64,000 nucleotides of DNA, from positions 1-64,000 of the forward strand of contig NZ_WTVQ01000012.1 in NCBI RefSeq assembly GCF_012910955.1, given 5' to 3'. Under the pieces are notes generated by a model. The model was not told the origin of the DNA. It was given only the letters and a program-made list of their open reading frames with translations, and made no database searches. Below are positions 60,495 through 64,000 of this stretch, one piece after another. Within the stretch, counting starts at the first letter, position 1. Each line of letters begins with the position of its first letter. This DNA is from Aromatoleum diolicum (GTDB lineage: Bacteria > Pseudomonadota > Gammaproteobacteria > Burkholderiales > Rhodocyclaceae). The position numbers were made by a program, and so were the translations under genes.

Positions 60495-62135
60495 ATGACT
60501 GGTGAATCACCTCCAACCTCCCCGCTGCGACGCAATCTGTTTGGCGCGACGGGACTTGCGCTGCTAATCGCACTGTATCTGCTGACCGGCGTGACCGGTC
60601 ACGACCCTTGGCGGGGCGACGACGCACGGCACTTCGGCCCGATTTTCGAAATGCTGCAGGGTAACAACCTGCTGTTTCCCGCCATCGCCGGCCAGCCCCA
60701 GACTGACTTCCCGCCCTTGTACTACTGGTCCGGGGCCGTGCTCGCACGCCTGCTTGGCCCCTTCCTGCCGCTGCACGACGCGGCCCGTCTGGCGTCCACG
60801 CTATTCACGGCACTGGCGATTTTCTGGATCGCGCGCGCCGCAGCACGTCTCTATGGCCGACCGACCCGCACGCCCGCAGCGCTACTCACACTGGGTACGC
60901 TCGGACTGGTGCTGCATGCCCACGAAACACAGCCGATGATTGCGCTGATGGCGATGCAAGCGATGACCGTGGCGGGGCTGTCACTGGTCCCGACGCGCCC
61001 CGCACTGGGCAGCCTGCAGGCCGGCGCCGGCGCGGCATTGGCATTCCTGGCTGGCGGCCTTCCCGGCATACTGCTGACTGTTCCGCTGTTTCTGGTCGTC
61101 GTCGTCGGATGCCCGGAATGCCGCAATCCGCGCGCCAGCGGGGGCCTGATTCTCGGCCTGAGCCTGGCAATCGGCGCGTCCGCCTTGTGGCCGCTGGCGC
61201 TGCACTACCAGGCCCCCGAACTGCTCGTGCTGTGGTGGCGCACCGAATGGTCACAGCTGTGGAGCGACCCGCTCGGCGGCGGCGAGGCGTCACGACTGAT
61301 AGAACTGCTCGTTTGGTTTGCGTGGCCCCTGTGGCCGATCGCGCTGTGGTCATTGTGGCGCATGCGGCGCCAGCTCGCACGCATTTCGTGGACGCTGCCG
61401 ATTGCCGCTTTGCTACTCGCCTTCGGCTGGATCATCGCAAACGGCAGCCTCAGCCCCGCATCGATGTTGCCGCTGATCCCGCCGCTGGCACTACTCGCCG
61501 CTTCGGGAGTCCCCAGCCTGCGGCGCGGCGCGGCGAATGCCTTCGATTGGTTCGCGATCATGACCTTCAGCGTGTTCGCGCTGCTGGCATGGATAGCCTG
61601 GAGCGCACAGGTATTCTCCTGGCCACCCGGCCTCGCCCGCCACCTCGCCAGGATCGCGCCGGGTTTTGCGCTCCAGTATCCCGCCGTATCGGCCACCGCC
61701 GGCGTGCTGATCTGCGCCGCATGGGTGACACTGATGTGGTGGCTCCCCCGCTCCGCCAACCGCGGCCCGGCCAATTGGGCCATGGGCATGACAATGTTGT
61801 GGTGCCTCACCATTGCACTGCTGAAGCCCTGGTTCGATCACGACCGCAGCTACCGCCCCGTCGCCACCTCGCTCGCCATCGCGCTGGCGGGCGAGCGCGA
61901 GGGCTGCGTCGCAACCATGGGACTATCGACGAGCCAGCGGGCATCCTTCCATTACTTCGCGGGTCTGCGCCCGGAGAAGGTAGCGGGCAACACGACCCCC
62001 TGCGGCTTCCTCCTCGTATATGACGATCGCAACTCCACGACGCTCAAGCCGGCCGCCGAGTGGCAGCAGATCTGGGAGCACCGCCGCGGAGGTGGCAAAC
62101 AACTCGAAATCTTCCGGCTCTACCGTCGTGACTGA
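60495..62135 (+). CDS. GT-C family membrane glycosyltransferase (ArnT-like)
   Basis: 546 residues from ATG 60495. About ten membrane helices. The N-terminal periplasmic acidic motif DPWRGDDARHFGP matches GT-C enzymes such as ArnT/PMT, which take sugars from lipid-linked donors. A soluble C-terminal tail ends EIFRLYRRD. The acceptor (lipid A, protein or other) cannot be told. It is alone, with no lipopolysaccharide genes next to it. Confidence 0.82.
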   Translation: MTGESPPTSPLRRNLFGATGLALLIALYLLTGVTGHDPWRGDDARHFGPIFEMLQGNNLLFPAIAGQPQTDFPPLYYWSGAVLARLLGPFLPLHDAARLASTLFTALAIFWIARAAARLYGRPTRTPAALLTLGTLGLVLHAHETQPMIALMAMQAMTVAGLSLVPTRPALGSLQAGAGAALAFLAGGLPGILLTVPLFLVVVVGCPECRNPRASGGLILGLSLAIGASALWPLALHYQAPELLVLWWRTEWSQLWSDPLGGGEASRLIELLVWFAWPLWPIALWSLWRMRRQLARISWTLPIAALLLAFGWIIANGSLSPASMLPLIPPLALLAASGVPSLRRGAANAFDWFAIMTFSVFALLAWIAWSAQVFSWPPGLARHLARIAPGFALQYPAVSATAGVLICAAWVTLMWWLPRSANRGPANWAMGMTMLWCLTIALLKPWFDHDRSYRPVATSLAIALAGEREGCVATMGLSTSQRASFHYFAGLRPEKVAGNTTPCGFLLVYDDRNSTTLKPAAEWQQIWEHRRGGGKQLEIFRLYRRD

Positions 62136-62339
62136 GCCCTGCAGGCCCCCGCAACGTCTTCCCGCATGAGCCCTCCGTGCTCACGCCAAGCGTCTGCGCC
62201 AGGCTCACAACCCGTCTGAAACCCGCGCAAACGCAGTTCAGGCCGATGTCGGCACGCACCGGCAGCTTGAGCTGCGTCACTCGTGAGGAACAGTCTGCGG
62301 CGCCGGGCAAGCAAGGACGCCGCCGGCGTCGGCAGAAAA
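62136..62339. other. Convergent intergenic region
   Basis: 204 bp between the glycosyltransferase and oligoribonuclease stops. No gene and no clear terminator seen. Confidence 0.5.
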
Positions 62340-62891
62340 TCAGGCTTCGAGGCGCAGGAAGTTGTCGCGGTAGTGACGCAGTTCGCCGATCGATTCGTAG
62401 ATATCGGCGAGCGCCTCGTGCTTGCCCTTCTTCTCGACCCCCTTGTACACCTCCGGACGCCAGCGCTTCGCGAGCTCCTTGAGGGTCGACACGTCGAGGT
62501 TGCGGTAGTGGAACCAGGCCTCGAGTTGCGGCATGTAGCGCGCCATGAAGCGGCGGTCCTGGCACACCGAATTGCCGCACATCGGCGAGGTACGTGCCGG
62601 CACATATTGTTGCAGGAAGGCGAGCATCTGCGCCTCCGCATCCGCCTCGCCGACGGGCGAGGCCTTGACGCGATCGATCAACCCGGACTTGCCGTGGGTG
62701 TTTCGATTCCACTCGTCCATGCGCTCGAGCACGGCGTCGGGCTGATGCACGGCAATGACCGGCGCCTCGGCAACGGTGTTGAGCTGCGAGTCGGTGATCA
62801 CGATCGCGATCTCGATGATGCGGTCGGTATCCGGCTCGAGTCCGGTCATCTCCATGTCCAGCCAGATGAGGTGATTCTGATCCTGTGCCAT
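62340..62891 (-). CDS. orn: Oligoribonuclease
   Basis: 183 residues. A DEDDh 3'-5' exoribonuclease that finishes RNA decay and cleaves pGpG made from cyclic-di-GMP. All catalytic residues are visible: Asp12 and Glu14 in IWLDMEMTG, Asp in SVCQDRRFM region and [10 protein letters not shown] for the last motif. Normal length. It diverges from the M48 peptidase gene over 75 bp. Confidence 0.97.
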   Translation of the reverse strand: MAQDQNHLIWLDMEMTGLEPDTDRIIEIAIVITDSQLNTVAEAPVIAVHQPDAVLERMDEWNRNTHGKSGLIDRVKASPVGEADAEAQMLAFLQQYVPARTSPMCGNSVCQDRRFMARYMPQLEAWFHYRNLDVSTLKELAKRWRPEVYKGVEKKGKHEALADIYESIGELRHYRDNFLRLEA

Positions 62892-62966
62892 AATCGTTCG
62901 GCCCGCTTAAGCAAAGGCGCGATTGTGGCATAGATGCCCTTACCGACGCCTCCCCCCTGCCCACGA

Positions 62967-64000
62967 ATGCCTCCCGATACCTTCTCGACCCTGCTCCTAG
63001 CCGCTGTCGCCCTTACCGTGCTGGTCAAGCTCGCGCTGATGCTGCGCCAGATCCGCCACGTGCAGTCACGGCGCGAGGCAGTCCCCGGCCCGTTCGCCGA
63101 GGCAATCAGTCTCGACGCGCACCGCAAGGCGGCGGACTACACTGCCGCGCGGATGCGGCTCGGCATGATCGACACAGTCGTCGGCGCGCTGTTCGTGCTG
63201 GCGCTAACCCTGGGGGGTGGCCTGCAGGGCCTTTACAGAGCACTCACCGCGATGTTCGATGCCGGCGGCCTCACGCACGGTGTCGCCCTGCTCGCCAGCA
63301 TCGGCGTGATGGGCTGGCTGATCGATTTTCCGTTGGCGCTGTATCGGACTTTCGTCATCGAAAAACGCTTCGGTTTCAACCGCATGACGCCGGCGCTGTA
63401 TGTTGCGGACCTCGCGCGCGAGGCCCTGCTCGCCACGCTGATCGGCCTGCCGGTGCTGGCCGCGGTATTGTGGCTGATGAGCGCGATGGGCGAACGCTGG
63501 TGGCTATGGGTGTGGCTGTTCTGGCTGGGCTTCAACCTGCTCGCGCTGTTCATCTGGCCGACCTTCATCGCGCCGCTGTTCAACAAATTCACGCCCCTCG
63601 CCGATGAGGCGCTGAAGGCACGTGTCGAGAACCTGCTCACGCGCTGCGGCTTCCGTTCGCGCGGCCTGTTCGTGATGGACGGCTCGCGCCGTTCGGCGCA
63701 CGGCAACGCCTACTTCACCGGCTTCGGTGCCGCCAAGCGCATCGTGTTCTTCGACACCCTGCTCGACAAACTGAAGCCCGAAGAGGTCGAAGCGGTCCTC
63801 GCCCACGAACTCGGCCATTTCCACCACCGGCACATCTGGAAGCGGCTGGCGGCGATTGCTGCGATGAGTCTCGGCCTGCTGTGGCTGCTAGGCTGGCTGA
63901 TGGCCCAGCCGTGGTTCTTCGCCGGGCTGGGCGTCGTGGATATGACCATGGGCGGCACGGCGGTGGCGCTCGCCCTGTTCGCCCTCGTGCTGCCCTTTTT
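62967..64000 (+). CDS. M48 family metalloprotease (Ste24/HtpX-like), 3' end outside window
   Basis: 344 residues are visible from ATG 62967; an in-frame ATG at 62934 is less likely. Several membrane helices precede the zinc-binding HELGH at 280-284 (VLAHELGHFHHRH); FGFNRMTPALYVADL and FIAPLFNKFTPL match the Ste24/CAAX-protease type. The frame is still open at the window edge, so the third zinc ligand (Glu) is not seen. Likely an integral-membrane protein-quality or processing protease. Confidence 0.9.
   Translation, partial: MPPDTFSTLLLAAVALTVLVKLALMLRQIRHVQSRREAVPGPFAEAISLDAHRKAADYTAARMRLGMIDTVVGALFVLALTLGGGLQGLYRALTAMFDAGGLTHGVALLASIGVMGWLIDFPLALYRTFVIEKRFGFNRMTPALYVADLAREALLATLIGLPVLAAVLWLMSAMGERWWLWVWLFWLGFNLLALFIWPTFIAPLFNKFTPLADEALKARVENLLTRCGFRSRGLFVMDGSRRSAHGNAYFTGFGAAKRIVFFDTLLDKLKPEEVEAVLAHELGHFHHRHIWKRLAAIAAMSLGLLWLLGWLMAQPWFFAGLGVVDMTMGGTAVALALFALVLPF

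Overview
The window looks like the chromosome of a GC-rich betaproteobacterium, most likely a member of the Rhodocyclales (Azoarcus, Aromatoleum or Thauera type). This rests on the dense GC-rich coding, the block tig-clpP-clpX-lon-hup-tRNA-Val, the prkA-yeaH-spoVR operon, and protein sequences such as AcnB, threonine synthase and PhoH that read as betaproteobacterial. This is an inference from gene content and sequence style, not from a database search. I see no rRNA, CRISPR array, prophage or intact insertion sequence. One tRNA gene is present.

Layout. 0-4 kb is accessory: the end of a DUF4384-like protein, a secreted SUMF1-fold protein, two tandem DUF4399 proteins and a Tat-exported carbonic-anhydrase-like protein. 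3.9-13.6 kb, all on the minus strand, carries methyltransferase, archease, RtcB RNA ligase, acetyl-CoA synthetase-like enzyme, pyruvate dehydrogenase E1 alpha, E1 beta, E2, an acyl carrier protein, and the DnaJ-type chaperone CbpA with its modulator CbpM. The seven genes from the synthetase to cbpM are tightly packed or overlapping; no E3 (lipoamide dehydrogenase) is present. 13.6-15.2 kb is sparse and holds an orphan terminator, a small hypothetical gene, tRNA-Val(UAC) and hup. 15.3-21.1 kb is the protein quality-control block (lon, clpX, clpP, tig). 21.4-26.2 kb is the plus-strand prkA-yeaH-spoVR operon.

26-41 kb is mostly housekeeping: NAD(P)HX repair, an HD-GYP phosphodiesterase, an EamA transporter, nadC, the alaA/hom/thrC/methyltransferase group (minus strand), a Mth938-like protein, a peroxiredoxin and PIN-PhoH. 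It ends in a three-gene operon: cNMP/CBS/DUF294 signalling protein, a DnaQ-fold protein that has lost two catalytic aspartates, and an NlpC/P60 peptidase. 41.8-47.2 kb is a DNA end-joining island, ligD-ku-(MerR-TPR protein), next to a DUF72 gene and a frameshifted remnant of a YCII-type gene. 47.4-53.1 kb holds two aconitases, acnB (minus) and acnA (plus), flanking a 351-bp intergenic region with a small dyad. 53-64 kb contains a YchJ-like protein, DUF6394 plus a RCK potassium channel, an S4 protein, Ap4A phosphorylase, a YkgJ protein, a UPF0149 protein, TrmB-like and Dus tRNA enzymes, ribosomal protein L31, a GT-C glycosyltransferase, oligoribonuclease and the start of an M48 protease that runs off the window.

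The most unusual points are the dehydrogenase operon that includes its own acyl carrier protein and DnaJ/CbpM pair, the inactivated-looking exonuclease in the DUF294 operon, the MerR-TPR gene in the NHEJ operon, and an 18-bp perfect inverted repeat between lon and hup. No system that is clearly new was found; the dehydrogenase-ACP-chaperone operon is the best candidate for one whose role is not settled.
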